Positions 1 to 11,373 of a stretch of DNA of 64,000 nucleotides are shown in pieces (the first letter of the stretch is position 1; every line of letters begins with the position of its first letter). Made by a program: the position numbers and the translations under genes. The stretch is from NCBI RefSeq assembly GCF_009728835.1, contig NZ_CP033455.1:1126448-1190447 (forward strand). Direction: 5' to 3'. The notes under the pieces are model-generated. The model was not told the origin of the DNA. It made no database searches and saw only the letters and a program-made list of their open reading frames with translations. The stretch is from Ehrlichia ruminantium (GTDB lineage Bacteria; Pseudomonadota; Alphaproteobacteria; Rickettsiales; Anaplasmataceae).

Positions 1-151
1 CAGTAATATGAACAAAAATATCTTTTACATCTTGACCAATATTTTTTACTTTATCACCATGATCTTTACGAATAAATCCATAACCCTTCTCTGAACTAAA
101 CCACTTTACATACCCAGTATAAATTGAGTCATCTACCAACCGTTGAGACAT
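1..151 (-). CDS. Cold-shock domain protein (CspA family), C-terminal part outside window
   Basis: Reading leftward from an ATG at 151 gives 50 residues before the window edge. They begin MSQRLVDDSIYTGYVKWF and hold both nucleic-acid-binding motifs of the cold-shock domain: the RNP1-like KGYGFI at residues 22-27 and the RNP2-like DIFVHIT at 44-50. Family members are small OB-fold proteins that bind single-stranded RNA or DNA and act as RNA chaperones. The family is usually about 65-90 residues, so roughly a third or more is missing here. The start is supported because the conserved G-x-V-K-W-F block sits about 12 residues in, slightly later than in E. coli CspA. The family is clear; which paralogue it is cannot be said. 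Confidence 0.85.
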   Translation of the reverse strand, partial: MSQRLVDDSIYTGYVKWFSSEKGYGFIRKDHGDKVKNIGQDVKDIFVHIT

Positions 152-369
152 TAAATAATCCTTAAAAATTAACATAAAAACATATACTACATTACCAATA
201 ATACACTAAAAAATCATGTATTATAATATATAATACTATGTTGCGTTAAGAGTAAAGGTTAATATATTTTTTGCAAGAAAAATATTAGTACATCAGATGT
301 AGAAATATCTATACTATAACTATAAAACTACTATTATATATCAATATTTAAACAGTATTAATAATTTAG

Positions 370-396
370 TTGACTTTTATTAAAATCAGATATAGC
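370..396 (+). promoter_or_regulatory. Possible sigma-70 type promoter upstream of the SDR-like gene
   Basis: TTGACT at 370-375 is followed 15 bases later by TATAGC at 391-396, about 30 bases before the ATG at 429. The spacing is short and the background is very AT-rich, so this is only a suggestion. Confidence 0.25.
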
Positions 397-428
397 AAAC
401 TATTAATTCTTATATATCTTTTAGAGTT

Positions 429-1241
429 ATGCATTTGTTCTGTTTCGGATATGGATATACAGCAAGTTTTCTTGCACAAAAACTATTATCCCTCAAGTGG
501 AAAGTAAGTGGAACATCATTTCATCAAAAGAAGCAACAAAATGAAAATGTACATATACTAGATTATAATTTTCCATTACCAGAATCAATATTTGCAGATA
601 TCACCCATGTACTTATATCAATTCCACCGGAAGGAGATGATATTCTTAAGAAATATCATATATTTTTACAAAAAGTTCACTGGGTAGGATATTTATCTGC
701 AACAAATGTATACGGCGACCATAATGGTAATTGGGTTAACGAAACATCTATTACAAATCCATCCACCAACTCTGGCATTCACCGCTTAAAACAAGAGAAA
801 CTATGGCTCAACTCTAATCTACCCATACACATATTCAGGTTATCTGGTATATACGGCCCACAAAGAAATGTATTATGCCACTTAATACAAAACAATGTAA
901 GATATATTATAAGTGATACAATATTTTCTCGTATACATGTAGATGACATAGCAAATATTTTATTTACATCAATACATCACCCAAATCCTAATAGTATTTA
1001 TAATTGTTCAGACGACTTACCAGCCTCATATTCAAATGTTGTTAAATATGGAGCTCAACTATTAAACATAGATCCACCAAAGCCTATTACGTTTGATGAT
1101 TTACCAGATAGTATGAAAAGATTTTACACAGAAAAAAAACTAGTAAGTAACCTTAAAATAAAAGATGAGTTAGGTATATCATTAAAATATCCTACCTACA
1201 TACAAGGTTTACATAGCTTAATTAATACAGAAATATTTTAA
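429..1241 (+). CDS. NAD(P)-dependent epimerase/dehydratase-like protein (SDR superfamily, YeeZ-like)
   Basis: A 270-residue protein whose N terminus is a Rossmann dinucleotide-binding loop, GYGYTA at residues 7-12, in a beta-strand/loop/helix context. The middle has SATNVYGDHNG, and RLSGIYGP follows further on; both resemble the substrate-side loops of extended or atypical SDR proteins. Length and layout fit the YeeZ-like reductases, soluble cytoplasmic enzymes whose substrates are mostly unknown. A catalytic YxxxK pair is not obvious, so a classical epimerase reaction should not be assumed. The gene stands alone, with about 280 bases of AT-rich sequence before it and more than 800 after it. 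The superfamily is fairly certain; the substrate is unknown. Confidence 0.75.
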   Translation: MHLFCFGYGYTASFLAQKLLSLKWKVSGTSFHQKKQQNENVHILDYNFPLPESIFADITHVLISIPPEGDDILKKYHIFLQKVHWVGYLSATNVYGDHNGNWVNETSITNPSTNSGIHRLKQEKLWLNSNLPIHIFRLSGIYGPQRNVLCHLIQNNVRYIISDTIFSRIHVDDIANILFTSIHHPNPNSIYNCSDDLPASYSNVVKYGAQLLNIDPPKPITFDDLPDSMKRFYTEKKLVSNLKIKDELGISLKYPTYIQGLHSLINTEIF

Positions 1242-2066
1242 ATATATTTCACATAAAGTATCACATTCATAGAATAAAATAGGAAGTAATGTAAAAAATT
1301 ACTCAGCACATTACAGATCCACTCTATTTATTAAAATTTACATAATTATTAATATAGAACGTACGTAATATTAGACACTTGTTCAAAAAAAACATCCATT
1401 CCAGTTAATGATAATGCTAACTAATTAATACGCTTTATATACAAACAATCTTAAATATTATATCATTTGTTCTCAAAAGTTTTGTAATACAAACTTTTTC
1501 ATAACATCAATATCATGTTCATACTCATAACATGATTGTACTTTTTTATTTTATGCCAAGTATCACATATTATTAAATCACAATAAAAATTACACATTTA
1601 GATATTAGCAAAAGTTATTTAATAAGCTACAACTTTGAATTTTGCTATAACAACATACACAATAACTTATATAATTCTACTTACAATCAATAAATACATT
1701 TAAACTTTTAAGTCTGTTATTTGAAGTTAAGTAATCATTACAAAACCAATTATATCCATATTAAACAATAAACATATACGCTCTATATGGATATAACCAT
1801 ACACTAAGATAAATAGTCACCAATAATACAACACTGATATTGAAAAAACTTTATTACTAAAGACAGAATAATATATCTACAACTGTATTATTGAATGATT
1901 TTTCAAATATAATGATATTTACACAACATCCTAGTTACTAAATTAATTATACGATCAATATTTAATACACAACACATCCTAGTAGTGATTTTAAACTTGC
2001 ATTGATTACTGATTAATTGTAAATGTTTTACTTGCCATTAGGTATTATGTTATGTGAGGACCAAAT
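1242..2066. other. Gene-free AT-rich stretch
   Basis: About 825 bases with dense stops in all frames and no RNA gene, repeat or strong hairpin that I could see. It ends at the leader of the dCTP deaminase gene. Confidence 0.5.
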
Positions 2067-2630
2067 ATGCCAGTCATGCCAGATCATTGGATAAAAGATA
2101 AGGCTATAAAAGACAAGATGATTTATCCATTTACTGACCATAAGAAGAGTAGTGGTATTTTATCATATGGCTTATCATCTTATGGATATGATGCAAGGAT
2201 AGATAATAAATTTAAGATATTTACAAACGTCAATTCAGTAATAGTTGATCCTAAGAATTTTCCTTTAGGAAGTTTTATAGATAAAGAAGAAAACGTATGT
2301 ATCATCCCACCTAATAGTTTCGTATTAGCAAAAACTGTTGAATATTTTCGAATACCCAAAGACATACTAGTAATATGTGTAGGTAAATCAACTTATGCAA
2401 GATGTGGTATCATTGTTAATGTAACACCTCTAGAGCCAGGATGGGAAGGATACGTTACACTAGAATTCTCAAATACTACACCACTTCCAGCAAAAATTTA
2501 CGCATTTGAAGGAGCTTGTCAGTTTATTTTCTTAAAAGGCGATAGTGAGTGTAGTATATCTTATAATGAACTACAAGGAAAATACATGAACCAATTGGAT
2601 GTCACACTACCTATAGTTAACAACAAATAA
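2067..2630 (+). CDS. dcd: dCTP deaminase
   Basis: A 187-residue protein that deaminates dCTP to dUTP, feeding dUMP and then dTMP synthesis in the cytoplasm. Family motifs appear in order: [10 protein letters not shown] in the N-terminal third, GKSTYARCG at about 106-114 with the Ser and Arg that contact the triphosphate, [14 protein letters not shown] at about 123-136 with the likely catalytic Glu in TLEF near 133, and a C-terminal stretch around [11 protein letters not shown]. Length matches bacterial trimeric Dcd enzymes of about 190 residues. The ATG is preceded by GTGAGGACC, giving an AGGA ribosome-binding site. It is a single gene flanked by long non-coding sequence. I see no sign of the fused dUTPase activity of archaeal-type homologues, but sequence alone does not exclude it. 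Confidence 0.95.
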   Translation: MPVMPDHWIKDKAIKDKMIYPFTDHKKSSGILSYGLSSYGYDARIDNKFKIFTNVNSVIVDPKNFPLGSFIDKEENVCIIPPNSFVLAKTVEYFRIPKDILVICVGKSTYARCGIIVNVTPLEPGWEGYVTLEFSNTTPLPAKIYAFEGACQFIFLKGDSECSISYNELQGKYMNQLDVTLPIVNNK

Positions 2631-3593
2631 GCTATTTGACTAACTTAGTAACTATACACCCCATTTACTATATTAAATACCAGAATAAACACAAATATAT
2701 ACGAATCTTAATCAGACTTCACTAATAGTACCTCTATACAAAGTATATTAGATACTATTGGACATATAAAACCCATCAATATTAATTAACATAGTAGTTA
2801 TAATCACTTACTTAAATAAGTAATAAACAGCTATATCCTAACAACCCTAATATCAAGTATTTAGCATCTAATAAATAGATATATCACATTGATTGTATCA
2901 TACAAACTACTCCCAACTTTGAACAACAGTTTGAATTACTTACTCCTTATATAACGCACAGTATATCTATGATATACTCAGTCACCACGAATATATTTGA
3001 ACACACTTTATATCAAATTACAAAAATTTATTTATTCAATATATACAAACTATCAAACAATTATTAGGATATTTAAAAAAAATAATTCACCAATTTGAAA
3101 TTGATACACTCTACATAATTCCAATATACACAAACATATTAAACAATAAAAATTTCTTTACATTTTTTGAAATAATTTTAATAGCAATTCTTCTTATATA
3201 TACATTACCAAAGAATGTTGATCACATATATACGAGATACAAATTCTTTGATATTCTAAAATTACCTAAAAGCTCATCAATTTATTTACCCACATAAATC
3301 CTATTAAAGAATTTCAGTACATTCGCTACTTAAAAAGATTAATTCTATAGTGCTTGAACAAGATCTTTTTGCACATATAAACACTATAAGTATTTCATAT
3401 GATCAATAAAAATTCATTTAATATTACAATCTAAGTTCATTACATATACTTATCACTTATAAAAATATAAATAACTTTTAATCATATATACAGAGTTATC
3501 ACAATAGAATCACATCTCAATAATAAAACAAATTTGTTGACTTATTTCTAAACAATTAAATATTAGAAATATACTTATAGTAAAGTTTAATAT
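2631..3593. other. Gene-free AT-rich stretch
   Basis: About 960 bases without a supported gene. No repeats, tRNA-like arms or clear terminator were seen. The last 60 bases may hold the promoter of ccmA. Confidence 0.5.
3537..3566 (+). promoter_or_regulatory. Possible promoter of ccmA
   Basis: TTGACT at 3537-3542 and TATTAG at 3561-3566 are 18 bases apart and end 27 bases before the ATG at 3594. The -35 is good and the -10 is weak, in a background where chance matches are common. Confidence 0.3.
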
Positions 3594-4223
3594 ATGCTCG
3601 AATGTACTGACCTTCTTTGCATTAGAAACAATAAGTGCTTATTTTCTCAATTAAGCTTTACCACAAAGAAAAATTTGCTCACTCTCATAATAGGAAGTAA
3701 TGGTACTGGAAAAACAAGCCTACTCAGATTACTTACAGGATTAATCCCCATTACACATGGCAACATAAAATATAATGGAGAAAATATTCACGAATCCGAC
3801 ACTTATTTTACATCCATCACCTACATAGGACACAAAAACTTTTGTAATGACAATCTTACAGTATTAGAAAATATAGAATTTTGGGCAAATATAAAGAATT
3901 CTCATGAATTAATAGCTGCAACAATATGCTTTTTCGAATTACAATTAGTACTTGATATAAAATACAAATATTTATCAGCTGGATGGAAAAGAAGAGTCGC
4001 TTTATCAAGGCTACTTATATATAATACTAATATATGGATTATTGATGAACCATTCACACATCTTGACACCCATACACGAGAATTAATATTAGAATTGATA
4101 TCTACAAGATTAAAACAAAACGGAATAGTGATTATATCCGATCATAATAAAGCAGAGTCATATGGAGAATGCAACATTATAGATCTTGAATCCTTTACAA
4201 ATCGACCTATAGTTCAACAATAA
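3594..4223 (+). CDS. ccmA: Heme exporter ATP-binding protein CcmA (cytochrome c biogenesis)
   Basis: A 209-residue ABC ATPase. With CcmB and CcmC it forms the inner-membrane complex that releases heme-charged CcmE during system I cytochrome c maturation. The Walker A loop GSNGTGKT is at about 34-41, the ABC signature LSAGWKRRVALSRL starts near 128, and Walker B IWIIDEP is near 147-153, followed by a D-loop (FTHLD) and the switch His in IISDH. The length of about 205-210 and the LSAGxKRRVALxRL signature are typical of CcmA rather than other ABC ATPases. One oddity is a Trp where most CcmA proteins have Gln or another polar residue after LSAG. No other ccm gene is adjacent, as is usual for the scattered ccm genes of Rickettsiales. 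Confidence 0.9.
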   Translation: MLECTDLLCIRNNKCLFSQLSFTTKKNLLTLIIGSNGTGKTSLLRLLTGLIPITHGNIKYNGENIHESDTYFTSITYIGHKNFCNDNLTVLENIEFWANIKNSHELIAATICFFELQLVLDIKYKYLSAGWKRRVALSRLLIYNTNIWIIDEPFTHLDTHTRELILELISTRLKQNGIVIISDHNKAESYGECNIIDLESFTNRPIVQQ

Positions 4224-4682
4224 ATAATTCATGCTAATACCACATAAACTATTAATAGGTTAATTATATATTAGTAATAAATTTCTACAACAGCAACATA
4301 TACTCCAACATATCAGAACCATACAAACAATATTCTCAGTTCCAATTAAAAACTGAGTTATCCTGCGTACATAGAAATAGCTAAACTCACATCACAATAT
4401 TAAAAACACTCATATCTAGAACAACACAGCAATCATAACTAACATAATAACTATTTCATATGTGATTCTTATATATTAGAAAAGATTCATAAGAATTTTG
4501 ACCTGTTTTTTTAACTTTAAACCATCATTGATATATCAAGTCTATTATAAAATCTAGTGACATTATACAAACTAAATAAAGAAGATAACAATATTTTCAC
4601 CCTAAGTTTATTAGAGACCACAACATGCAAAAAGGATCTCATCTACAAAGCAAGGTATTCTAACATAAAATAATCAAATCTT
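4224..4682. other. Gene-free gap between convergent ccmA and ctaA
   Basis: About 460 bases between two stop codons. No convincing hairpin with a T run was found on either strand. Confidence 0.45.
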
Positions 4683-5717
4683 CTATTGCCGAACACATTG
4701 TACTTGCAATAATTTTACACAATGTAAAAGGTATATACTACTAGCAAACAATACAAATGCGGTTACCTGATGTAATGAAGCTAGTACTATAGGAACATTG
4801 TACACAAATGTTAGAACCCCCAACGTTAATTGTAGGAGTAAAAATACTAATAACAAATATATAGATAAAATCCTCGCCTTTACCACAAATAAAGCAATAA
4901 TAACAACAATAAAAATCAACAAAGCTATTACTTCATGTATAAACTGTACTGTTATAGGATTATCAAAAATATTATACCACCATGGTTTAATAAAAAACAA
5001 ATCATTTAATCCTATACTAGATAAAAAAGGGATGTCCTTACTTAACAACCCAGCATTTAAACCAGCAACCAGCGCACCAAATGTTATTTGAATAACAATT
5101 AACACAGGAATTATATAAAAAATTAATGTATTAGTAATTTTAATATTACATCTCATTTTAGAGACAACAGATAATAAAAATTGTTTCCACAAAAAATAGA
5201 AAATTACTAATGCTAACAGTAAATGCATAGCTAATCTATAGTGACTAACATGTGGACGATCAATTAAACCACTTTTAACCATATACCATCCCATTACTCC
5301 TTGAGCTAATATTAGAGAAGATATTAACATAAAACGAAGTATCAAATTTTTATTCAGTTTTCTTTTATATATAAAGTACAGAAACGGTATCAAAAAAATA
5401 AAACCAACAAGTCTTCCAAGCAATCGATGAAAATATTCTATTAAGTACAATTTTTTGAATTCCATTAGAGTAATATTAGAGGTAATGTATTTATATTCTG
5501 GAGTAGTCATATACTTCATTTTTTCTGCTATCCACATTTTTTCAGTCACTGGTGGAAATATTCCTACTACAGGATTCCATTCTGTAATTGATAAGCCAGA
5601 ATGAGTAAGGCGCGTTATTCCTCCAATAAATACCATTCCTAATATTCCTACACAACATATGCATAACCATATCTTCACACCAACACATACATCTTCAGAA
5701 TTACTAGTAACACTCAT
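4683..5717 (-). CDS. ctaA: Heme A synthase (COX15/CtaA family)
   Basis: A 344-residue polytopic inner-membrane protein with about eight hydrophobic segments. It oxidises the C8 methyl group of heme O to give heme A for cytochrome c oxidase. Family features are the N-terminal [16 protein letters not shown] block at about residues 32-47 and four His-bearing helices in the contexts [29 protein letters not shown] and ASLHQVTAF; these His residues are the expected heme ligands. Length fits the alphaproteobacterial/mitochondrial COX15 type. It implies an aa3-type oxidase elsewhere in the genome. It converges on ccmA but is separated by about 460 bases, so the two are not co-transcribed. Confidence 0.95.
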   Translation of the reverse strand: MSVTSNSEDVCVGVKIWLCICCVGILGMVFIGGITRLTHSGLSITEWNPVVGIFPPVTEKMWIAEKMKYMTTPEYKYITSNITLMEFKKLYLIEYFHRLLGRLVGFIFLIPFLYFIYKRKLNKNLILRFMLISSLILAQGVMGWYMVKSGLIDRPHVSHYRLAMHLLLALVIFYFLWKQFLLSVVSKMRCNIKITNTLIFYIIPVLIVIQITFGALVAGLNAGLLSKDIPFLSSIGLNDLFFIKPWWYNIFDNPITVQFIHEVIALLIFIVVIIALFVVKARILSIYLLLVFLLLQLTLGVLTFVYNVPIVLASLHQVTAFVLFASSIYLLHCVKLLQVQCVRQ

Positions 5718-7114
5718 AATAAGACCTAGAACAGTTTTTCACATTATATGCAAAAAATAAGATTTTTACACAATTTAACAAAAATTCCATTATATTACTA
5801 ATGTGTATAGCAAAATATTAGTGTATTACTATTATCTATAAACAAAAAACACCATTATATTTTTTTAACTGAGAAATATTTCAATTAACCCAATACTAAA
5901 TAAGCAAATATACTTTAGAAAGCTGTAGAATATCGTTAAAGTAATAATAAAATAAACTGTAATTCATTAAAAATACACACTAAATATTATACCACCTACA
6001 CAATGATTTCCTATCCAAACTATTTCAAACAATACTATTAAATTCTTTTTTTATGAATAACCTACCTACACTACTATATTCTATGCTTCCCTTAAAGTAA
6101 ACATATCACAATTGCTATACAAACATAACTAACTAAGTGTCCTATTATTCAAAAACTAACATTATAGACATTTTACTTAGTTTTAAATTTTTCTACCTGT
6201 TTAATTCTTTTGCTGCACATATAGAACCAACATATATTTTAACAGTAACATGCAAAATGGCAGCTTACATTTTTGCGATAATTATATTACATAAAAACTA
6301 AATCAATAAATACCTTACATTTATCACAAATACACAATTAACATTATTATTTAAAAACTAAATTAAATACAACTTTATCCGACATTCTATCTCCATTTAT
6401 AGTAAAATCATTATTTGTTATTTCTACCATGTATCATATGCAAAACCATTTGATAGAATACTGGCTAACTACCCATTACAAAAGATACACTACCAATTAT
6501 TTTAATTAACTCAATAAAACTAGTTAACTATTTAAAATCCTATACTAGCACTATCTTTTGTCTTAAATAATGACAGAGTTATTATTTCCATCTTTTTATA
6601 ATATAATAATCATCACTCAGAAATCAGAACAAGTGCTACACAACTTACATAATAAAACAATTATCATAAATTCTTATACTAATCTCTTTTGTACCTTTTA
6701 TTTCCAGTATAGGTTATACACCACACACACAATATACCAACATCTAAATTATTATCATTAAATCAGTACAATAGACGTAATCTTATTCAACAACAAATGA
6801 CATCAATATAACTATATCTAAGCCAGCCATGATAAATATCTACAGTTTATATAATAAAAAATTATAGTCTTGTATTAACTCACTTATTACTTCATTGCTG
6901 ATAACTATATCATAAACATTGCTAAATTTATAGAATACTAAGCTTTCTTTATTAATTCTACATTCACTATTTAATATTGTAGAATACAAAATTAGGATCA
7001 TAAAATTTACTATAAATCATTGATCTAATAAAATCCCAAACAATATTTATTTTTCATATATTGACTTCAACATAAATTTATAGTAGTTTTAGCACTCTAT
7101 ATTCTGCCAGGTTG
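5718..7114. other. Long gene-free AT-rich stretch
   Basis: About 1.4 kb between the divergent ctaA and the DsbA-like gene. One short open frame at 6570-6761 has no ribosome-binding site and a composition expected of random AT-rich DNA, so I did not call it. No RNA gene or repeat was recognised. Confidence 0.5.
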
Positions 7115-7864
7115 ATGATGTTAAGAATCTTTCTTTTATTAGCTTTAGTATTATTAGTGGCAAGTTTTCCGTTAATAAATAATTGGCTATCTAATAATTC
7201 TGGTAAGTCTACATTAAATAAAGATCAAGTTATATCTATAGTTGAGGAATATATAAGTCACTATCCTCAAAGAGTAATAGATTTACTTACTACAGGACAA
7301 GCACGCGCAGAAAAAGCAGAGCTTAGTGAAAACATCAAAAAACACAAATCTGAACTTGAAGATATCTCTTATCCATCTGCGGGAAATAAAAATAGCAAGA
7401 TTATATTTGTTGAGTTTTTTGACTATGCTTGTGGATATTGTAAGATGATGTCTGATGATATAAAACAAATTATTAAAGATGGTAAGGTACGTGTTATATT
7501 CAGAGATTTTCCAATACTTGGAGAGTCCTCATTGAAAGCTGTTAAAGCAGCACTAGCCGTGCATTTCATTAATCCAGACAAGTATTTAGAGTTTTACTAT
7601 GAAGCATTAAATCATAAGCAACAGTTTAATGAAGATTCTATACTAAGTATAGTAAAGTCAATTAAAATCTCAGAGGAAGAGTTTAAAGCTTCATTATCCA
7701 AAAATGCTGATGCTATTGATAAGATGATAGAGTCTACTAGAAGTTTAGCTGAAAAATTAAACATCAGAGGTACTCCTGCACTTATCATAGGGGATGCATT
7801 CATTGCAGGAGCTGCAGACTTATCAACCCTAAGAAGTAAAATAGTCGAACAAGAAGGAGAATAG
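7115..7864 (+). CDS. DsbA/BdbD-like periplasmic thiol oxidoreductase
   Basis: A 249-residue thioredoxin-fold protein with an N-terminal hydrophobic segment (LLLALVLLVASF) acting as signal or anchor. A helical region follows, then the redox motif CGYC in FFDYACGYCKMM near residue 106 and the cis-Pro loop RGTPALIIGDAF near 219. The C-x-x-C plus cis-Pro place it with DsbA/Com1-like proteins, which form or shuffle disulfides in exported proteins. The frame opens with TTG ATG ATG; I took the first ATG, and the second (7118) is better spaced from CCAGG upstream. The stop lies only 13 bases from the stop of the opposite-strand gene. The exact partner, DsbB or a DsbD type, is not shown here. Confidence 0.88.
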   Translation: MMLRIFLLLALVLLVASFPLINNWLSNNSGKSTLNKDQVISIVEEYISHYPQRVIDLLTTGQARAEKAELSENIKKHKSELEDISYPSAGNKNSKIIFVEFFDYACGYCKMMSDDIKQIIKDGKVRVIFRDFPILGESSLKAVKAALAVHFINPDKYLEFYYEALNHKQQFNEDSILSIVKSIKISEEEFKASLSKNADAIDKMIESTRSLAEKLNIRGTPALIIGDAFIAGAADLSTLRSKIVEQEGE

Positions 7865-7877
7865 GTAGAAACATATA

Positions 7878-10800
7878 TCAAGAAACATACTTATCCATTT
7901 CAACACTTTTGTACATGATAGGGTTGTAAGGGGTTTCATCTATTGTGAGTCCGTTAGTATTTGGGTGTCCATCTAACTCTATGCATTTACCTTTATCATT
8001 GTCATCGGTAGGGTTATTAGACTTATTATGTAAAACATTAAGAATTATTAGTGACATAATTGCAGCAATGTTGACTATAGCAACACAGGTAGTTATTATA
8101 TCCCTACCTGTAACCTGGAAATGGTATAATAATGAGACCAATACTGCACTGAAAAGTAAGGTTAATACTGGTACAAGTATGCAGGTTTTCTTTTTTAAAA
8201 ACATTGGACATTTTTTTGTCATTTTATCACTATGACTAGTCACTTTACTTTCACGTAACTTATATATTAGGCTACCACCTTTTTTAGCTTTAACAGAAGA
8301 ATCATAAGCTTCTAGAGATTGCACTGCAGCAAACTTATCCAGTCGCATTTTTCCTACTGCACTACCAGAAAATATTCCATCAACTTTATCACTACCTTTT
8401 TTACTTTCTACAAAAGATTCATCAGTTTTTAAAGACAATTTTCTATCAGATTCATCTGACTGTACTTTTGCATCACTACTTTTTTTAACCTTAGGATGAT
8501 ACATGCTCAAAGACATAGCTGTAGGATATATATTAGGAATATATAACTGATCAATAGCTTCTATAGATAACAATGACATAGTTGACTTACCAACTTGATC
8601 TAATTCAACACCCCTAAATTTGAATGCATCCTCATCTAACACAAGACTACTCAAATACACAATGATCTCCTGTGATAGACAAATATGTCCTTTACTATCA
8701 ACTAGAATAGTAGCTATTTCTCGTGCTAGATTATAACTCTCGTGCACTGATACTTTCAATGCTGTACTACTGCCACCAGTAATACATTCTTTTAGTACTG
8801 ATTCGCACTTTCGAACAGGAAATCCAGTATCATCAGAACATACACGACAATACACCATATCGATATTATCCATTACAGGATTTGAAATCAGAATATTAAA
8901 CAATAAAAAATGAAGTGAAGATAATTCAGCTCTATAGAAATTCTGATAAAACAATTCACTACTAAAACGACTTATATAGGATGTAGCCAATTGTACAGAC
9001 TTAACAAATGATTGAATATTAATACTCCCTACAAAACCGACATAACTTGCAGAAGTACACATTGATTGCATATTGTGTACGGCATGCCATAATACAGGAT
9101 AAAAATCATCACAATATATTTCACTATTTAAGTCAACGTCATTCACATTAAAACCTAATCTCTCTGCTAAAGATGAGACAGTCGTAAATGCAGCATTATA
9201 ATAGTCAATCTCTTGTCGTGTTAGATCTGCAAGACTTTTAATATGCATGTCATTCAACATGAAAACTTTGTTTATACCACCTGGTATTTCACCACTTGAT
9301 ACTCCTTCATCCAATATATTTGATAAACTAAATAGCATCTTGAAAAGTATCTTGGCAAGATCCTCTACTGTAATATGTTTCGGCAACAGATGAGGATTTT
9401 GATGAGCAAAGTATGCTATATCACATAATCTTACTATTAATTTCTTTACCAGAACATTACCACAGCGTAACTTTAATAAAAAACTCAATAGAATACTTGA
9501 ACATTTACTTAAAGGAACATCAAACCTTCCCAATGTCCTACACATGGTCATAATAATTTGATTAACCTTTCTTTCATTACTATGACAAGTTATCACTTGA
9601 TATGACAATCCCATATTAGATAAACATGGGTCTATATCTTCATTAAATACTAAGTATTTTAACAAAAGCTCTAAGTTATTTACATTGCGTCCAATATCAT
9701 ATGTAAGAATTTTTTCACATTCTAACTTTTGCTTAACCTTAAAGAAGAGTTCATCATATTCACAACACAATATATTTACTTGAGAAGATGGGGCACTTTG
9801 AATCTTCAATAGCGCATTATAACATTCTTGATAAGATTCTTTTATTGATAAAGCAGGTAATCCCAAAGAAAATGCAGCATGACACGAAACATATAGCAAC
9901 TCCAAAAAATGTTCTGCTAAACACTCGCGAGTACCATATAATTCCATGACTATATCATTCTGTGGCATTCCTTGTGAAACAAATCTTGCCATGAGCATGT
10001 TCTTATATAATGTACTCATTACATACAAGTGATACAATTTTTTAGCCCTATCAGTATTTAGCAAGAACAGTATTGCACATGAAATATCACAATTAACAAA
10101 ATTAGAAAAATAACGTGGCATAACTTGATAATCAAACTTTTCTTGCATCTGCTCAAAAGTTCTTATTGTAAGATTAATATCGCAAGAAAGAGAAGCTGAG
10201 ATTAAGAAATTTTCATCACAAACATCTAAACACTCCGGATATAGCTCATAAAAAAGATTTCTATAGGCATCTATTATTAACCTTGTTAATACATCAACAT
10301 TTTCATTTTCATATACTACAGAAGACAAGCTTGTTTCATATGATCCACTCACTGGAGTAAGTATAGGAGCAATCTCTTCTTGAAATTTTTTACTAAATAC
10401 ATCACTATTAACTTCTGAAAAATACCTTATAGCCTCTCGATATATCATCATAACAAGAAACTTCTTTACTAATTTTTGATCTACAGTCTTATCTAACCTA
10501 GCTACTGTCGCTAAATAATTACTTCTAACTAGCTTTACCTGTTCAAGAAGTTGTTTCTTAATTACGCTATAATCAAGGCCCAAAACAACTTTAGTAAATT
10601 CTTTGAGATGTTTCACAAAATCGGCATCATTATCATCTACCGATTCCATATCAACAACAATCTTGCAAGTATTGACAATATCCCTAAAAATTTCATCAAC
10701 AATTTGTTCATTAGTATGCTGCAGATCAGCAAGCATATGCTTATATAAAGTTCCAAAAACGCGATATATTCCATACATTTGAACAATATATGTTAATATT

Positions 10801-11096
10801 TCATCACCAGCACTTACACCTAATACAGATTGCTTTCTTACAACTCTAAAAAGTGTGAAATTTCTAGAATCAGTAGGCGGAATGTCAAAAACTATATGCA
10901 AGTTATTTATAGTGTTAGGTATACCTGTACCAGTATCAATATAAGAAACAGCATTTTGATGAAACGAAAGAAGGATACTGAGAGTTCCTAAAATTTCTTG
11001 ATTATTAAAACCATAGTTACGTAAACAATTAAAAAAAATGCTTTCTCTTTTGGAAAGATACTTCTTAAGTTTTTTACTGAACACAACACTACCCAT
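7878..11096 (-). CDS. Large uncharacterised protein with C-terminal membrane segments
   Basis: A 1072-residue protein I do not recognise. The start is the ATG at 11096, giving MGSVVFSKKLKKYL; a TTG just before it is less likely. The first 900 or so residues look like mostly alpha-helical soluble sequence rich in Leu, Ser and Cys, with no catalytic motif I can name. A charged Ser/Lys linker follows near 880-950, then two hydrophobic segments near 960-985 and 1000-1022, and a polar tail of about 50 residues with several Pro and Asn. Two membrane passes near the C terminus would put the large N-terminal part and the short tail on the same side. Its stop lies 13 bases from that of the DsbA-like gene. 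It is probably an Ehrlichia/Anaplasma-specific protein. Confidence 0.8.
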   Translation of the reverse strand: MGSVVFSKKLKKYLSKRESIFFNCLRNYGFNNQEILGTLSILLSFHQNAVSYIDTGTGIPNTINNLHIVFDIPPTDSRNFTLFRVVRKQSVLGVSAGDEILTYIVQMYGIYRVFGTLYKHMLADLQHTNEQIVDEIFRDIVNTCKIVVDMESVDDNDADFVKHLKEFTKVVLGLDYSVIKKQLLEQVKLVRSNYLATVARLDKTVDQKLVKKFLVMMIYREAIRYFSEVNSDVFSKKFQEEIAPILTPVSGSYETSLSSVVYENENVDVLTRLIIDAYRNLFYELYPECLDVCDENFLISASLSCDINLTIRTFEQMQEKFDYQVMPRYFSNFVNCDISCAILFLLNTDRAKKLYHLYVMSTLYKNMLMARFVSQGMPQNDIVMELYGTRECLAEHFLELLYVSCHAAFSLGLPALSIKESYQECYNALLKIQSAPSSQVNILCCEYDELFFKVKQKLECEKILTYDIGRNVNNLELLLKYLVFNEDIDPCLSNMGLSYQVITCHSNERKVNQIIMTMCRTLGRFDVPLSKCSSILLSFLLKLRCGNVLVKKLIVRLCDIAYFAHQNPHLLPKHITVEDLAKILFKMLFSLSNILDEGVSSGEIPGGINKVFMLNDMHIKSLADLTRQEIDYYNAAFTTVSSLAERLGFNVNDVDLNSEIYCDDFYPVLWHAVHNMQSMCTSASYVGFVGSINIQSFVKSVQLATSYISRFSSELFYQNFYRAELSSLHFLLFNILISNPVMDNIDMVYCRVCSDDTGFPVRKCESVLKECITGGSSTALKVSVHESYNLAREIATILVDSKGHICLSQEIIVYLSSLVLDEDAFKFRGVELDQVGKSTMSLLSIEAIDQLYIPNIYPTAMSLSMYHPKVKKSSDAKVQSDESDRKLSLKTDESFVESKKGSDKVDGIFSGSAVGKMRLDKFAAVQSLEAYDSSVKAKKGGSLIYKLRESKVTSHSDKMTKKCPMFLKKKTCILVPVLTLLFSAVLVSLLYHFQVTGRDIITTCVAIVNIAAIMSLIILNVLHNKSNNPTDDNDKGKCIELDGHPNTNGLTIDETPYNPIMYKSVEMDKYVS

Positions 11097-11373
11097 CAAA
11101 TATTGAACAATCAGGTTCTTACACTACTAAAGAAAACGATACATTGACACCATAATTTATACGTATAAATAATAATAAATGGCACAACTTCATTACAAAT
11201 CAAAGTTGTTATACGCATAAAAGTTTTTATATAAGAAAATAAACACTATCAATATGCATAAGCCATTATTTAATTAAAATTTAATATATTATTATTAAAT
11301 ATACAATTATTTAGTCATAATGATTCCTCAGTACTACCCATGCGATCAACAATTTACAAGTATTTTATAAATG

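Noticed and set aside
6570..6761. 63-codon plus-strand frame between ctaA and the DsbA-like gene
   Set aside because: No ribosome-binding site, Ile/Asn/Tyr-rich composition as expected from random AT-rich DNA, and no recognisable motif.
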